The position numbers were made by a program, and so were the translations under genes. A stretch of DNA of 54,079 nucleotides from positions 1 to 54,079 of IMG/VR virus record IMGVR_UViG_3300027734_000092; one strand, given 5' to 3'. The DNA comes from a virus. Shown here in pieces: positions 36,066 to 44,411 of this stretch; within the stretch, counting starts at the first letter, position 1; each line of letters begins with the position of its first letter. Below the pieces are notes generated by a model that had not been told where the DNA came from, ran no database searches, and saw only the letters and a program-made list of their open reading frames with translations.

Positions 36066-36899
36066 TTACGCTGAATATGCCCAAGTACCAAAATCTACCG
36101 TAGGACTGATTACAGTTATACCTGGAGTATTGGACAGTAGTCGACTGATAGCAAAAGAAAGGCCAGCTAACACATTAGATGCCGCATTATTGTCGCCGCC
36201 GGTATCGTTACAGGTAATATTGAACGGCAGTAGATTACCTGACTGGGTGTAGATTGTTACCTTCACAAAGTCGGCACTATAAGGACTTGTTGGACTGTCG
36301 GCAGTGATGACTTTATTCACTCCTGCTCTAAAATCTGTTTGTGTATAGGTAAAGTTAATAGAAGAGGCCATGCTTCTGAAAGCATCAGATTTTGGATCTC
36401 CAGTACCACCTACTCCGCTTCCTACTACTGTTATAGTGTTATTTTGATTAAAATAATTACGAACAGCATTGGCGCTTGGGAACGTGAAATTGCCGCTCAT
36501 GCTAGCCACTCTATTACCGCTTTTATTCCCCCAACCGCTTGATAAAGTTGTTGTATCAGGTCCTACATTTTGTCTAGCGCCGCCATTTGTATCGGAGTTA
36601 GTGTTAATAAAACTTGCGGCAACTTGGAACTCTACAAATTTTGCCCAAGTGACCAAGCCTTTCTGACCAACTGGGTTTGTTCCTACTGAGTCAGTGTTAA
36701 CAATATGCCTGTAGCAAGCATCCATATCTGTTTTTAAATTAAAGAAATCAGCCGATTGTATTTTGTCGCCGACATTTACTGCGTAACTGGCTAATGGAGA
36801 ACCGTAACCTTTGTTACCAGAACCTACGCCTAACACGTTTGCAACAGCATTTCTAACTGTGTTGAATTCGTTTGCTAAAACTACTGAATATTGTGCCAT
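36066..36899 (-). CDS. Putative virion/tail protein, paralogue 2
   Basis: A 277-residue Ser/Thr/Asn-rich beta protein starting MAQYSVVLANEFNTVRNAVA. It has the same layout as the gene at 36926-37771, including LKTDMDACYRHI, SDTNGGA, WGNKSGNR and WAYSA at the end. The composition fits a virion or tail-fibre-associated structural protein of T4-like phages, but there is no named domain. Single Cys residues are conserved between the copies. Confidence 0.65.
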   Translation of the reverse strand: MAQYSVVLANEFNTVRNAVANVLGVGSGNKGYGSPLASYAVNVGDKIQSADFFNLKTDMDACYRHIVNTDSVGTNPVGQKGLVTWAKFVEFQVAASFINTNSDTNGGARQNVGPDTTTLSSGWGNKSGNRVASMSGNFTFPSANAVRNYFNQNNTITVVGSGVGGTGDPKSDAFRSMASSINFTYTQTDFRAGVNKVITADSPTSPYSADFVKVTIYTQSGNLLPFNITCNDTGGDNNAASNVLAGLSFAISRLLSNTPGITVISPTVDFGTWAYSA

Positions 36900-36925
36900 T
36901 ATGTAATCCTAAATTAATCTGTAAG

Positions 36926-37771
36926 TTATGCGGAGTATGACCAAGCACCCCAAGAAACAGACGGCGTGTAAGTTGATATACCTGTAGTATTAGAAATGTT
37001 AAGCAGATTGATATAAAATGTTAGATCAATATCAACATTTGACGCCACATTACCATCTCCGCCCTTGTCACGGCATTGAATGGAACCGTTGAACACATTG
37101 GCACCAATAGCAGTAATGGTTGCAAACATGCCATCCGGATCACCTCCCAAGCTATAGGGACTTGTGCCAGTATACTGAGATTGTGTGCCTGGATCACCAG
37201 TTGTACGATAATTGGTTCGGTTGTAGGTATTAGAAACGCCATTAGCAAGCGTACCAAATGCATTGCTTTTTGGAGTACCACCAGTGGCCGCTCCAGATCC
37301 TGAAAGTGTTATATAACTATTCTGATTGAAAAAGTAACGCTTTGCTTCTGCATTAGTAAATGTAATAGTAAAGAGAGCTGTGGCTATTCTATTCCCGCTG
37401 GCATTACCCCAACCTGCAGGCAAAACTTTAGAAGTTTGTGAAGATGTTACGGCACCACCGTTAGTGTCTCTATTTGTGTCCACATAAGTAGCCGCAGTTT
37501 GATAAGAAACTAGATTAGCCCAAGTTATTTGACCACCAGTAACAACAGAATTTAATGTAGCATCACCGTTTGTAATGTGCCTGTAACAGCGATTGATATC
37601 GGTTTTCAGTGCAGTAAATTCGGCGGCGCCAATAGATCCTCCGGCGGCAACTGTATAGCTATCAACAGTACTGCCGTAGCCTCTAGTGCTAGACCCTGTG
37701 CCCAGCACAGTTGCTACTGTATTTCTTACAGCATTGAATTCGTTCGCTAAAACTGTGGTATATTGTGCCAT
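36926..37771 (-). CDS. Putative virion/tail protein, paralogue 1
   Basis: A 281-residue protein starting MAQYTTVLANEFNAVRNTVA, the first of the tandem pair. LKTDINRCYRHI, RDTNGGA, WGNASGNR and WSYSA match the second copy. A late-like CATAAATA octamer lies 22 bases upstream of the ATG with GGAAAG as ribosome binding site, so it should be expressed late with structural genes. Confidence 0.65.
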   Translation of the reverse strand: MAQYTTVLANEFNAVRNTVATVLGTGSSTRGYGSTVDSYTVAAGGSIGAAEFTALKTDINRCYRHITNGDATLNSVVTGGQITWANLVSYQTAATYVDTNRDTNGGAVTSSQTSKVLPAGWGNASGNRIATALFTITFTNAEAKRYFFNQNSYITLSGSGAATGGTPKSNAFGTLANGVSNTYNRTNYRTTGDPGTQSQYTGTSPYSLGGDPDGMFATITAIGANVFNGSIQCRDKGGDGNVASNVDIDLTFYINLLNISNTTGISTYTPSVSWGAWSYSA

Positions 37772-37793
37772 TTTGCTTTCCTAATTGCTACCA

Positions 37794-37801
37794 TATTTAT
37801 G
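37794..37801 (-). promoter_or_regulatory. Late-like octamer CATAAATA
   Basis: 22 bases before the ATG at 37771; this leader has a normal ribosome binding site. Confidence 0.55.
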
Positions 37802-37829
37802 TGCATATTTAAATGTTTTTATAAAACCA

Positions 37830-38156
37830 TTATACCCTAAAACTTTCCCCACAACCGCAACGATCTCGCTCATTCGGATTGATAAAATCAAATCCTTCGT
37901 TTAAGCCGTTGCGTACCCAATCCATCGTTAGTCCATTTAAGTAAGGTTCGTCTTTTGCACCTACCAAGACCACAAAGTCCTGTTGAGCATAATTAGTAAC
38001 ACCTACTTCGGACTTGTATTCGTCCACGTATTCTAGCACATACGCTAATCCGCTACATCCGGTAGTTTTAACGCCTATTCTAATACCAACGCCCTTGCCT
38101 CTTTTAGCTAGGTTTTGCGATACTCGGTCGACTGCTTCAGATGTTAAAATGATCAT
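37830..38156 (-). CDS. A-type Fe-S carrier, IscA/SufA-like
   Basis: A 108-residue protein of the HesB/IscA/SufA family, which takes Fe-S clusters or iron from a scaffold and passes them to apoproteins. The three cluster cysteines are present: C34 (TTGCSGLAY) and C100/C102 (DRCGCGESF) near the end. Length is normal. It is divergent from iscU, with back-to-back late-like octamers between them. Confidence 0.9.
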   Translation of the reverse strand: MIILTSEAVDRVSQNLAKRGKGVGIRIGVKTTGCSGLAYVLEYVDEYKSEVGVTNYAQQDFVVLVGAKDEPYLNGLTMDWVRNGLNEGFDFINPNERDRCGCGESFRV

Positions 38157-38166
38157 AATATGTTGC

Positions 38167-38174
38167 GATAAATA
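38167..38174 (+). promoter_or_regulatory. Late-like octamer GATAAATA
   Basis: 33 bases before the iscU ATG; part of a divergent promoter pair. Confidence 0.5.
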
Positions 38175-38183
38175 CCTATAACA

Positions 38184-38191
38184 TATTTAGC
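38184..38191 (-). promoter_or_regulatory. Late-like octamer GCTAAATA
   Basis: 27 bases before the ATG at 38156; overlaps the transcription start region of the plus-strand partner. Confidence 0.5.
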
Positions 38192-38207
38192 AGGCAAACT
38201 TACACCT

Positions 38208-38585
38208 ATGGCTTACTCAGATAAAGTGATTGATCACTATGAAAATCCGCGAAACGTGGGCAGTTTTCCAAAAGAAGACACCGATGTAGGTACTGGCATG
38301 GTCGGCGCACCTGCGTGTGGCGATGTAATGAAACTACAGATAAAGGTTGAAGATGGTATTATCACAGATGCGAAATTTAAAACTTACGGATGTGGCTCTG
38401 CAATCGCTAGCAGTTCGCTCGTTACGGAATGGGTCAAGGGCAAAACGCTGGAGCAAGCAGGAAGCATTAAGAATAGTGAGATTGCAGAAGAACTCGCACT
38501 ACCGCCAGTCAAGATTCATTGCAGTATACTTGCGGAAGATGCGATCAAAGCCGCAGTAAAAGATTACAAAGAAAAACACCAATGA
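38208..38585 (+). CDS. iscU: Fe-S cluster scaffold IscU
   Basis: A 125-residue IscU, the scaffold on which [2Fe-2S] clusters are built. All key residues are present: C37 and D39 (ACGDV), C62 (YGCGSAIASSS), the chaperone-recognition motif LPPVK at 98-102, and H104/C105. Length is normal for bacterial IscU. No cysteine desulfurase or HscA/B is in the window, so host partners are probably used. It heads an operon and overlaps the next gene as ATGA. Confidence 0.95.
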   Translation: MAYSDKVIDHYENPRNVGSFPKEDTDVGTGMVGAPACGDVMKLQIKVEDGIITDAKFKTYGCGSAIASSSLVTEWVKGKTLEQAGSIKNSEIAEELALPPVKIHCSILAEDAIKAAVKDYKEKHQ

Positions 38586-39163
38586 AAATAGAAAGTTGGT
38601 TTAGTACTCCTGTAATCTATCACGATTTTGTAGGATCTCAGCTAGCAGACATTCAACAAGAAATAAAGATAACCGTGGAGCAGGTTAAACTGCAACCTAT
38701 GGGTACCCCTTGGGGTGATAAAACTTCGTCAACATTTAAACAAGAAGAATTAGTTAACGACATCAAAACCTACAACATGGTTAATCTAGAACGTGCAATT
38801 TTTCAATTGTCTGCAGAATGGTGCAGACAGCTAAGATATGTAGGAGCGGAATTTACATTACATGATTCTTGGTTAAATTTTGCAGAGCAAGGCGGCTTTC
38901 AGTTTGATCACAAACATCCAGGCAACAGAATTAGCGGATGCTACTATTATCAAACAACAGGCAATGACGGTAATATTAGATTTGAAAACCCTAACACCTA
39001 TGCATTAGCAGGCGGTTTCCCTTATGATAGTATTAACGCCGACGGAGTATTATATAAACCCGCAGTAGGCAGACTTATACTATTTCCTAGCTGGTTAACA
39101 CATCGAGTGAGTATCAACAAAAATCCAACGGAGCGCATTAGTTTAGCGTTTAATTTATCATGA
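38582..39163 (+). CDS. 2OG-Fe(II) oxygenase, TIGR02466 type
   Basis: A 193-residue protein starting [36 protein letters not shown], with [17 protein letters not shown] and ERISLAFN, is the TIGR02466 pattern: H110 and H112, distal H174, R185. The family is a putative Fe(II)/2-oxoglutarate hydroxylase common in aquatic phages. The start is set by the ATGA overlap with iscU; it also overlaps the next carrier gene. Confidence 0.9.
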   Translation: MKIESWFSTPVIYHDFVGSQLADIQQEIKITVEQVKLQPMGTPWGDKTSSTFKQEELVNDIKTYNMVNLERAIFQLSAEWCRQLRYVGAEFTLHDSWLNFAEQGGFQFDHKHPGNRISGCYYYQTTGNDGNIRFENPNTYALAGGFPYDSINADGVLYKPAVGRLILFPSWLTHRVSINKNPTERISLAFNLS

Positions 39164-39495
39164 TAGAAATAACACAATCTGCGTGTAACAAGATCGCCGA
39201 TCTTTTACTAGAAGAAAACAACCCCAAATTATCGTTACGTACATTTGTACAAGGTGGCGGTTGTTCTGGAATGAGTTACGGGTTTACATTTGACGAAGAA
39301 GTAAACGAAGACGATTTTGAAATACCAGTCGAATCGCCGCATGGAGAATTTAAAATTCTCATCGATTCTATGAGTATGCAATATCTTACAGGTGCAACAA
39401 TTGATTACAAGGAAGATCTAAATGGATCCCAATTTAATATTAAAAACCCCAATGCCCAGACCACATGCGGTTGCGGATCAAGCTTCTCAGTCTGA
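39160..39495 (+). CDS. A-type Fe-S carrier, ErpA-like
   Basis: A 111-residue carrier with C35 ([11 protein letters not shown]) and C103/C105 ([11 protein letters not shown]), the ErpA-type spacing. ErpA-like carriers deliver [4Fe-4S] clusters. It is the second A-type carrier within 1.4 kb; the two are only distantly similar. ATGA overlap upstream and a 74-base out-of-frame overlap with the next gene. Confidence 0.9.
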   Translation: MIEITQSACNKIADLLLEENNPKLSLRTFVQGGGCSGMSYGFTFDEEVNEDDFEIPVESPHGEFKILIDSMSMQYLTGATIDYKEDLNGSQFNIKNPNAQTTCGCGSSFSV

Positions 39496-40147
39496 GTGGC
39501 TCGACGGATGGTTTAAAGTTCGTAAAACAAATGTAGACATTGCGCCTCTACGTCAAACCTGTATGGGTGTAAAAAGTGTACTAGCTTCTAGATACGGTGA
39601 TAAAAAAACAGATAATGGTTATGAAAATCTAACTACTAATCTGTTTGGAAACTATAACCTGTTTATGTTTTCGTCTGCACCGTTGCACGGTGTGTTTAGA
39701 GAAATATGCAGTTTGTGGAATGCGGTCAAACCCGACGATGACATTTATTACTTACAAAGCTGGCTCAATGTTTACGACTCTAGCGAAAGCATTGGATGGC
39801 ACTATCATTGGACTGAAAAGTATAGCGCATGGCACGGACTGTTTGGAGTTGATGTTGATGTAAGTAAAACTAGCTATGCGCTACAGCCAAGACATTATCA
39901 AATAGCCAAAGAAAATCCGTACATGTACAATAACGACCCGATACTAGAATTTGATGAAAAGTATCAATTAGTAAACTACATTAACCGAGATGGGTTTTTG
40001 ATGATGAGTCCTAGTGCCGGTGATTGTCACAGGAACATTCCGTGGGGAATTAGTGACCGCCCGAGAATAACCATTGCATTTGACATTGTTCCAGGACGGT
40101 ACATCCAAAATGAAGATTGGGAAAATCACTGGATCCCATTAGCTTAA
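39422..40147 (+). CDS. Putative 2OG-Fe(II) oxygenase
   Basis: A 241-residue protein. [20 protein letters not shown] supplies H127/H129, [12 protein letters not shown] a distal H203, and [11 protein letters not shown]215, the order seen in beta-helix Fe(II) oxygenases. The ATG lies inside the carrier gene, with AAGGAAG six bases before it. The first 25 residues are encoded in the overlap; a later start at 39452 is possible. Confidence 0.7.
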   Translation: MDPNLILKTPMPRPHAVADQASQSEWLDGWFKVRKTNVDIAPLRQTCMGVKSVLASRYGDKKTDNGYENLTTNLFGNYNLFMFSSAPLHGVFREICSLWNAVKPDDDIYYLQSWLNVYDSSESIGWHYHWTEKYSAWHGLFGVDVDVSKTSYALQPRHYQIAKENPYMYNNDPILEFDEKYQLVNYINRDGFLMMSPSAGDCHRNIPWGISDRPRITIAFDIVPGRYIQNEDWENHWIPLA

Positions 40148-40148
40148 T

Positions 40149-40397
40149 ATGTTATTCAAACAACTACATGTAAACACGATTGAATTGAGTAGTCGTGCTG
40201 TGCTAGACCAAAATTTTGGAGAAGGAGCGATCCTGGTACCTAGCCCTGATTCCAAAGTATTCTTACACTGGCTTACAGATAAAGGTAACATTCGTTCAAC
40301 ATTTACAATGACTTATGCTACCAGAGTGGAAGGAAAAGTGCGTTTAACCAACGGTTTGGACAAAGAAGTAGTTATTCAGGTCTTGACAAACTGGTAA
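40149..40397 (+). CDS. Hypothetical protein
   Basis: An 82-residue beta-rich protein of unknown function. It follows the oxygenase gene by one base. The last codons (VLTNW-stop) lie within the sigma-70 promoter of the DNA ligase gene. Confidence 0.7.
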   Translation: MLFKQLHVNTIELSSRAVLDQNFGEGAILVPSPDSKVFLHWLTDKGNIRSTFTMTYATRVEGKVRLTNGLDKEVVIQVLTNW

Positions 40398-40411
40398 AAA
40401 TCAGTTATAAT
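40383..40411 (+). promoter_or_regulatory. Sigma-70 early promoter for DNA ligase
   Basis: TTGACA, 17 bases, TATAAT on the plus strand, inside the end of the preceding gene. Its spacer has CTGGTAAAA, like the early promoters of the left arm. Confidence 0.9.
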
Positions 40412-40439
40412 ATACACATACACTGATAGAAAGGTACCT

Positions 40440-41729
40440 ATGTTCCAAATTATTCAAGAGCTCGAAGCTGATAACAGTCGCCTTGCCAAAGAAGCGATTA
40501 TTGAACGTGAAAAAGATAACGCAGAACTTTTTGAAGGACTGCATCTTGCTCTAAGTCCCTATGTAACCTTTGGTGTTAAAAAGGTTCCTAAACACAGCGG
40601 TCCAGACGGTCAAGGGCTTCCTTGGGAAGCATTTAGAGAACTATGCCATTTGCTTAGTACTCGCCAACTTACAGGAGACGATGCTCGTTCAGCAATTGAA
40701 CTAGCCCTGTCAGCAAGTACTGGCGCACAGTGGAATGATTGGTATCGTCGAATTCTTATTAAAGATCTCCGTTGCGGTGTATCAGAAAAAACTGTAAATA
40801 AAATTAAGAAAAACGCCGTTCCGGTGTTTGAGTGCATGTTAGCACACGACGGAGCAAACCATGAGAAGAAAATTACAGGTGTACGACTCATCGAGCCAAA
40901 ACTGGACGGAGTACGATGCATCACGATCATTGACTATGAATCCAGAACTGTTGTTCAGTACACACGTAATGGAAAAGTATTGGAAAACTTCAGTCACATT
41001 ACTGACGCTTTACTGGCTAACATCGACGATTTTGGTCGAAGCTATGTTCTCGACGGAGAAGTTGTAAGCTCTAGCTTTCAAGAGTTAATGAAACAAGTCC
41101 ATCGCAAAGATGATGTAAAAGCTAGCGATGCCCGCTTGATGCTATTTGACATGATTCCGCTTTTTGAATTTAAAAACGGTAAAAGTGTTATGGGGCAAAA
41201 ACGCCGTTCTGCACTATTGCGTTCGTTTAAACCAGCGTTCAATAAATGTGGAAATATTGATGTAATTAAACAAGAAGAAGTTGACCTAGATAGTTACGTT
41301 GGGGAGATGCAGTTTAAACAATTTAATCTAGATGCCATCGAACAAGGCTTTGAGGGTATTATGATTAAAGTGCCCGATGCCGCTTATGAGTGTAAGCGTA
41401 GCACTAGTTGGTTAAAAATGAAACCATTTATAGAAGTTAGTCTTGCTATTGTTGACGTAGAAGAGGGTACAGGAAAAAATGAAGGTCGTTTGGGTGCTAT
41501 TATCTGTGAAGGTGAAGATGATGGGAAACAAATTCGTGTCAATGTTGGCTCGGGCTTTACTGATGATCAACGTGACGAATTTTGGTCCGATAGAAGTAGT
41601 ATCGTTGGTCAGATTGTTGAAGTGCGAGCAGATGCGGCAACTAGGAGCCAAGATAGTGAAGACCTATATAGCCTCCGGTTCCCTCGATTCCTTCGATTCC
41701 GCGGTTTTGCGAAAGGTGAGAAACTCTAA
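40440..41729 (+). CDS. ATP-dependent DNA ligase
   Basis: A 429-residue ligase of the T4 gp30 type, joining nicks with ATP. The nucleotidyl-lysine motif EPKLDG puts the AMP-binding Lys at K154. Further motifs are YTRNGK, VLDGEVV (motif III region), GFEGIMIK (motif IV) and STSWLKMKP (motif V). The N-terminal 140 residues are the helical DNA-binding domain. It has its own early promoter and GAAAGG before the ATG; a replication gene within an otherwise late region. Confidence 0.95.
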   Translation: MFQIIQELEADNSRLAKEAIIEREKDNAELFEGLHLALSPYVTFGVKKVPKHSGPDGQGLPWEAFRELCHLLSTRQLTGDDARSAIELALSASTGAQWNDWYRRILIKDLRCGVSEKTVNKIKKNAVPVFECMLAHDGANHEKKITGVRLIEPKLDGVRCITIIDYESRTVVQYTRNGKVLENFSHITDALLANIDDFGRSYVLDGEVVSSSFQELMKQVHRKDDVKASDARLMLFDMIPLFEFKNGKSVMGQKRRSALLRSFKPAFNKCGNIDVIKQEEVDLDSYVGEMQFKQFNLDAIEQGFEGIMIKVPDAAYECKRSTSWLKMKPFIEVSLAIVDVEEGTGKNEGRLGAIICEGEDDGKQIRVNVGSGFTDDQRDEFWSDRSSIVGQIVEVRADAATRSQDSEDLYSLRFPRFLRFRGFAKGEKL

Positions 41730-41730
41730 A

Positions 41731-41973
41731 ATGGATAGATCAGCAATTAAAGATTTTATATACGGAGGGCTCACAGAGCTCGTCCGTGATCGTAAGTACT
41801 ACTATCACAGCTCGGCCGGTTCGACTTATAGCCATCTTACTGAGGAAGGCAGAGTCGCCCTTGTAGAATATATGGAAATGGTTAGTTGGAAAATGCTCGA
41901 AGTCGAACGGACTGACATTGATAAACGAGCCAAAGAAATGGTATTGAGTGGGCTCAAGGGCGAAAGTGTCTAA
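41731..41973 (+). CDS. Hypothetical protein
   Basis: An 80-residue helical protein starting MDRSAIKDFIYGGLTELVRD. Unknown. The ATG is one base after the ligase stop; the longer frame lies antiparallel in sense to nothing real and overlaps ligase codons. Confidence 0.75.
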   Translation: MDRSAIKDFIYGGLTELVRDRKYYYHSSAGSTYSHLTEEGRVALVEYMEMVSWKMLEVERTDIDKRAKEMVLSGLKGESV

Positions 41974-42574
41974 TATAATTGTAATGGATAATGTTATTTC
42001 CAAAGAGGAGCAGGATCGCCTTTGGGATTTTATACAAGACTATAGATTTTCCTGGCATTACGGTCCAAGCAATGTCTACGAAGATGATCGTAATAGGGGG
42101 CAATGTTTTCCTGATGAAAATACTGTTGACTCCTTTCAATTTACTCACCTGTTGTTAAATTCTCAAATCTCTTATAAAGAGCCTTTTTTCGATAATTTTA
42201 GAGAACCTATAATTACAATATTCAAATCTCTAGGATTGGAAAATCGAAATCTGTTTCGAGTTAAATGTAATATGTTAACCAATAATAGAAATTTTAAAGA
42301 AGGCGCATACAATCCAGCACACGTAGATGGTGAATTTGATCATTGGGTTGTTTTATACTATGTTAACGAATCTGATGGTGATACTGTAATTTTTAATGAA
42401 ACTTACGGATCAGCATTTGATAAACTTACCGTACAACAACGAGTCTCTCCTAAAATGGGCAGAGCTGTTGCTTTTCCTGGTAAGTATTTTCACGCAAGCT
42501 GTAATCCTATTAAATCGGATGTTCGGTGCGTAGTGAATATTAACTTGAGTGAATCAGGTAAAATTATCTTATAG
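41966..42574 (+). CDS. 2OG-Fe(II) oxygenase
   Basis: A 202-residue dioxygenase. NPAHVDGEFDHWVVLYYVN gives H119-x-D121, FPGKYFHASCNP gives H176, and DVRCVVNINL gives R187. GTG at 41966 overlaps the previous stop (GTGTCTAA), with AAGGG upstream; ATG six codons later is an alternative. Confidence 0.85.
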   Translation: MSNIIVMDNVISKEEQDRLWDFIQDYRFSWHYGPSNVYEDDRNRGQCFPDENTVDSFQFTHLLLNSQISYKEPFFDNFREPIITIFKSLGLENRNLFRVKCNMLTNNRNFKEGAYNPAHVDGEFDHWVVLYYVNESDGDTVIFNETYGSAFDKLTVQQRVSPKMGRAVAFPGKYFHASCNPIKSDVRCVVNINLSESGKIIL

Positions 42575-42589
42575 GAGATGTGAGTTAAA

Positions 42590-42805
42590 GTGTCAAAAGA
42601 AGACTGTATCGTATTAATTGGTACTGTAGATGAAGTACTACCTAATGCGATGTTTCGTATTACGCTCGAGAATGAGCAAAAAATCCTAGGACATATTTCT
42701 GGAAAAATGAGACAGAATAGAATACAAATTCTACTAGGTGACAAAGTCAAAGTCGAAATGAGCCCATATGACTTATCCAAGGGCAGAATCGTATACCGCC
42801 AATGA
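42590..42805 (+). CDS. infA: Translation initiation factor IF-1
   Basis: A 71-residue IF-1, the OB-fold protein that binds the 30S A site during initiation. [40 protein letters not shown] and [13 protein letters not shown] are all typical of bacterial IF-1, and the length is complete. GTG start with GGAG about 14 bases upstream. Phage-encoded IF-1 is unusual. It overlaps the epimerase gene by four bases. Confidence 0.95.
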   Translation: MSKEDCIVLIGTVDEVLPNAMFRITLENEQKILGHISGKMRQNRIQILLGDKVKVEMSPYDLSKGRIVYRQ

Positions 42806-43620
42806 TCCCCATCATAACAGGCTCCGACGGATACATCGGAACTAACCTAGCCAACGTATTCAAAAAACATAACAAATCATTTATAGGGCTAGATCGCAAG
42901 TCGGGGCCTGATCTGCTAAGCCACGAAGGACGAGTACAGTTTCAAACTAGCCTGTATGATGCTGATGTGGTTATACATCTTGCGGCCGTGCCGCGTATCC
43001 CTGCAAGTTGGTACGAGACTGACAAGTATATCCGAGATAATATAGAACTAACTGAGTATGTGGCCAAGTGCTGTTCTCAGTATAACTGTCATTTGATTTT
43101 TGCCAGTTCTAGTTCTGTTTACGGCAACGGCAACGGTCCGTTAAATCCCTATGCCTGGACTAAAAAGGCCGGAGAAGATATAATAAAACTGTATGGACAG
43201 AACAATTTAGAATACACCATCGCCCGAATTTTTACAACTTACGGCAACAATGGACCGCTTGTTTTAGACACTTGGCTTAAACAAACTCTAAACGGACAAC
43301 CCATAACAGTGCGAGGAGATGGCTCGCAAATGAGAGATTTCATACATGTAGAGGATGTCGCTAGTGTGCTCTATTCTTTATATTTGAAGAAATTAGACAA
43401 GATTACACTAGATATCGGAACTGGAGTTAGTCATTCTCTAAACAACTTGGCTAGTTATTATACCGATAATACTGTCCAAGAACCTGAACTAGCAGGGTAC
43501 GCACACAGCACGAAAGCTGACGCCGATTATACAAAAGCCTTGTTAAATTGGACGCCGGCGTATTCGGCTGTGGATTGGATTAAATCTAGCTTAGATAAAT
43601 CGACCAGCTCGGATGGCTAG
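42802..43620 (+). CDS. NAD-dependent epimerase/dehydratase
   Basis: A 272-residue extended SDR enzyme. [11 protein letters not shown] is the NAD Gly motif, [10 protein letters not shown] the next strand, [13 protein letters not shown] the catalytic Ser region, and [11 protein letters not shown] the Y-x3-K pair. It resembles GalE/RfbB-type sugar-nucleotide enzymes but is shorter at the C-terminus. It probably makes a sugar donor for the glycosyltransferases. Its end overlaps the convergent HNH gene by 35 bases. Confidence 0.85.
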   Translation: MIPIITGSDGYIGTNLANVFKKHNKSFIGLDRKSGPDLLSHEGRVQFQTSLYDADVVIHLAAVPRIPASWYETDKYIRDNIELTEYVAKCCSQYNCHLIFASSSSVYGNGNGPLNPYAWTKKAGEDIIKLYGQNNLEYTIARIFTTYGNNGPLVLDTWLKQTLNGQPITVRGDGSQMRDFIHVEDVASVLYSLYLKKLDKITLDIGTGVSHSLNNLASYYTDNTVQEPELAGYAHSTKADADYTKALLNWTPAYSAVDWIKSSLDKSTSSDG

Positions 43621-44098
43621 CAGTAAAAGGCAGTTTTTTGCGCTTCTCGATCAATTCCCAATAGGTAGGTTTATAAGGTAATTTTTTGGGTTTAAAACCC
43701 GACTTATTACCTTTCGTTGCGTTACATGGTCCACACGCACACACTGAATTTTCCCATGTACTTTTTCCACCCTTAGAGCTAGGAATCAAGTGATCAAGGG
43801 TAGCAGATCTACGAGTTACGTCTGCACCGCAATATTGGCAAGTAAATTCGTCTCGTAAGAACACATTCGCTTTTGAATAGCGAATCGCAGTTTTCTTTTT
43901 CATATACTCCTTGACCATAATTACTGCGGGAACCGGAGTTTCCCAACGTGCAGACCTTACAATCCACTCGTCGTGCCATTCGAGCACAACAGCTTTGTTA
44001 AGTACCATATATTTTATCGCTTCTTGCCAAGTTACTACACTTAGCGGAAGCATTGAAACTGGACTTCCGTCCGTATTTAGAATTAAACAATCACTCAT
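43586..44098 (-). CDS. HNH endonuclease
   Basis: A 170-residue HNH nuclease. CQYC (C87, C90) and CAC..C (C122, C125) form the zinc site, D102-H103 and N117 in LDHLIPSSKGGKSTWEN the active site, and N126 the last metal residue. The N-terminal 60 residues are typical of a phage HNH group also found in cyanobacterial genomes. A perfect TATAAATA is seven bases before the ATG. Confidence 0.9.
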   Translation of the reverse strand: MSDCLILNTDGSPVSMLPLSVVTWQEAIKYMVLNKAVVLEWHDEWIVRSARWETPVPAVIMVKEYMKKKTAIRYSKANVFLRDEFTCQYCGADVTRRSATLDHLIPSSKGGKSTWENSVCACGPCNATKGNKSGFKPKKLPYKPTYWELIEKRKKLPFTASHPSWSIYLS

Positions 44099-44105
44099 GA
44101 TAACT

Positions 44106-44113
44106 TATTTATA
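44106..44113 (-). promoter_or_regulatory. Late promoter TATAAATA
   Basis: Exact T4 late octamer on the minus strand, seven bases before the HNH start codon. Confidence 0.7.
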
Positions 44114-44172
44114 GGTGGCTAAAACACACACTAGTTTAACATATCACAACGGTTTAATCAAGAGACAAAAGC

Positions 44173-44180
44173 AATAAATA
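44173..44180 (+). promoter_or_regulatory. Late-like octamer AATAAATA
   Basis: Six bases before the ATG at 44187; probable promoter of the tail-fibre operon. Confidence 0.65.
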
Positions 44181-44186
44181 CCCAGT

Positions 44187-44411
44187 ATGAACCTCCAGAG
44201 AACTATTTTAACAGAGTATACCAGTGATGCAAAAGCGATCAAAGAAGCAAGATCGGCTCCTGTACCTGAGCCAGAAATTGACCGCAGTTTGGCTTTTTTA
44301 AGAGCCATCGTACTCGATTTGCCGATACAAACCGGCGGAATGGTGGAAGTACCCCAAACAATTAGCGAAGAGCAAATGACAGAAATGAAAAAATTAGCAG
44401 GATTAAAATAA
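44187..44411 (+). CDS. Small phage protein before the fibre genes
   Basis: A 74-residue protein (MNLQRTILTEYTSDAKAIKE...), N-terminal basic helix and C-terminal acidic helix EEQMTEMKKLAGLK. Small proteins of this look precede tail-fibre genes in several T4-like phages; role unknown. TAATG overlap with the fibre gene. Confidence 0.7.
   Translation: MNLQRTILTEYTSDAKAIKEARSAPVPEPEIDRSLAFLRAIVLDLPIQTGGMVEVPQTISEEQMTEMKKLAGLK

Noticed and set aside
41479-41973. Extended 164-codon version of the gene after ligase
   Set aside because: Its first half is read out of frame through the ligase coding sequence. The ATG one base after the ligase stop is a better start.
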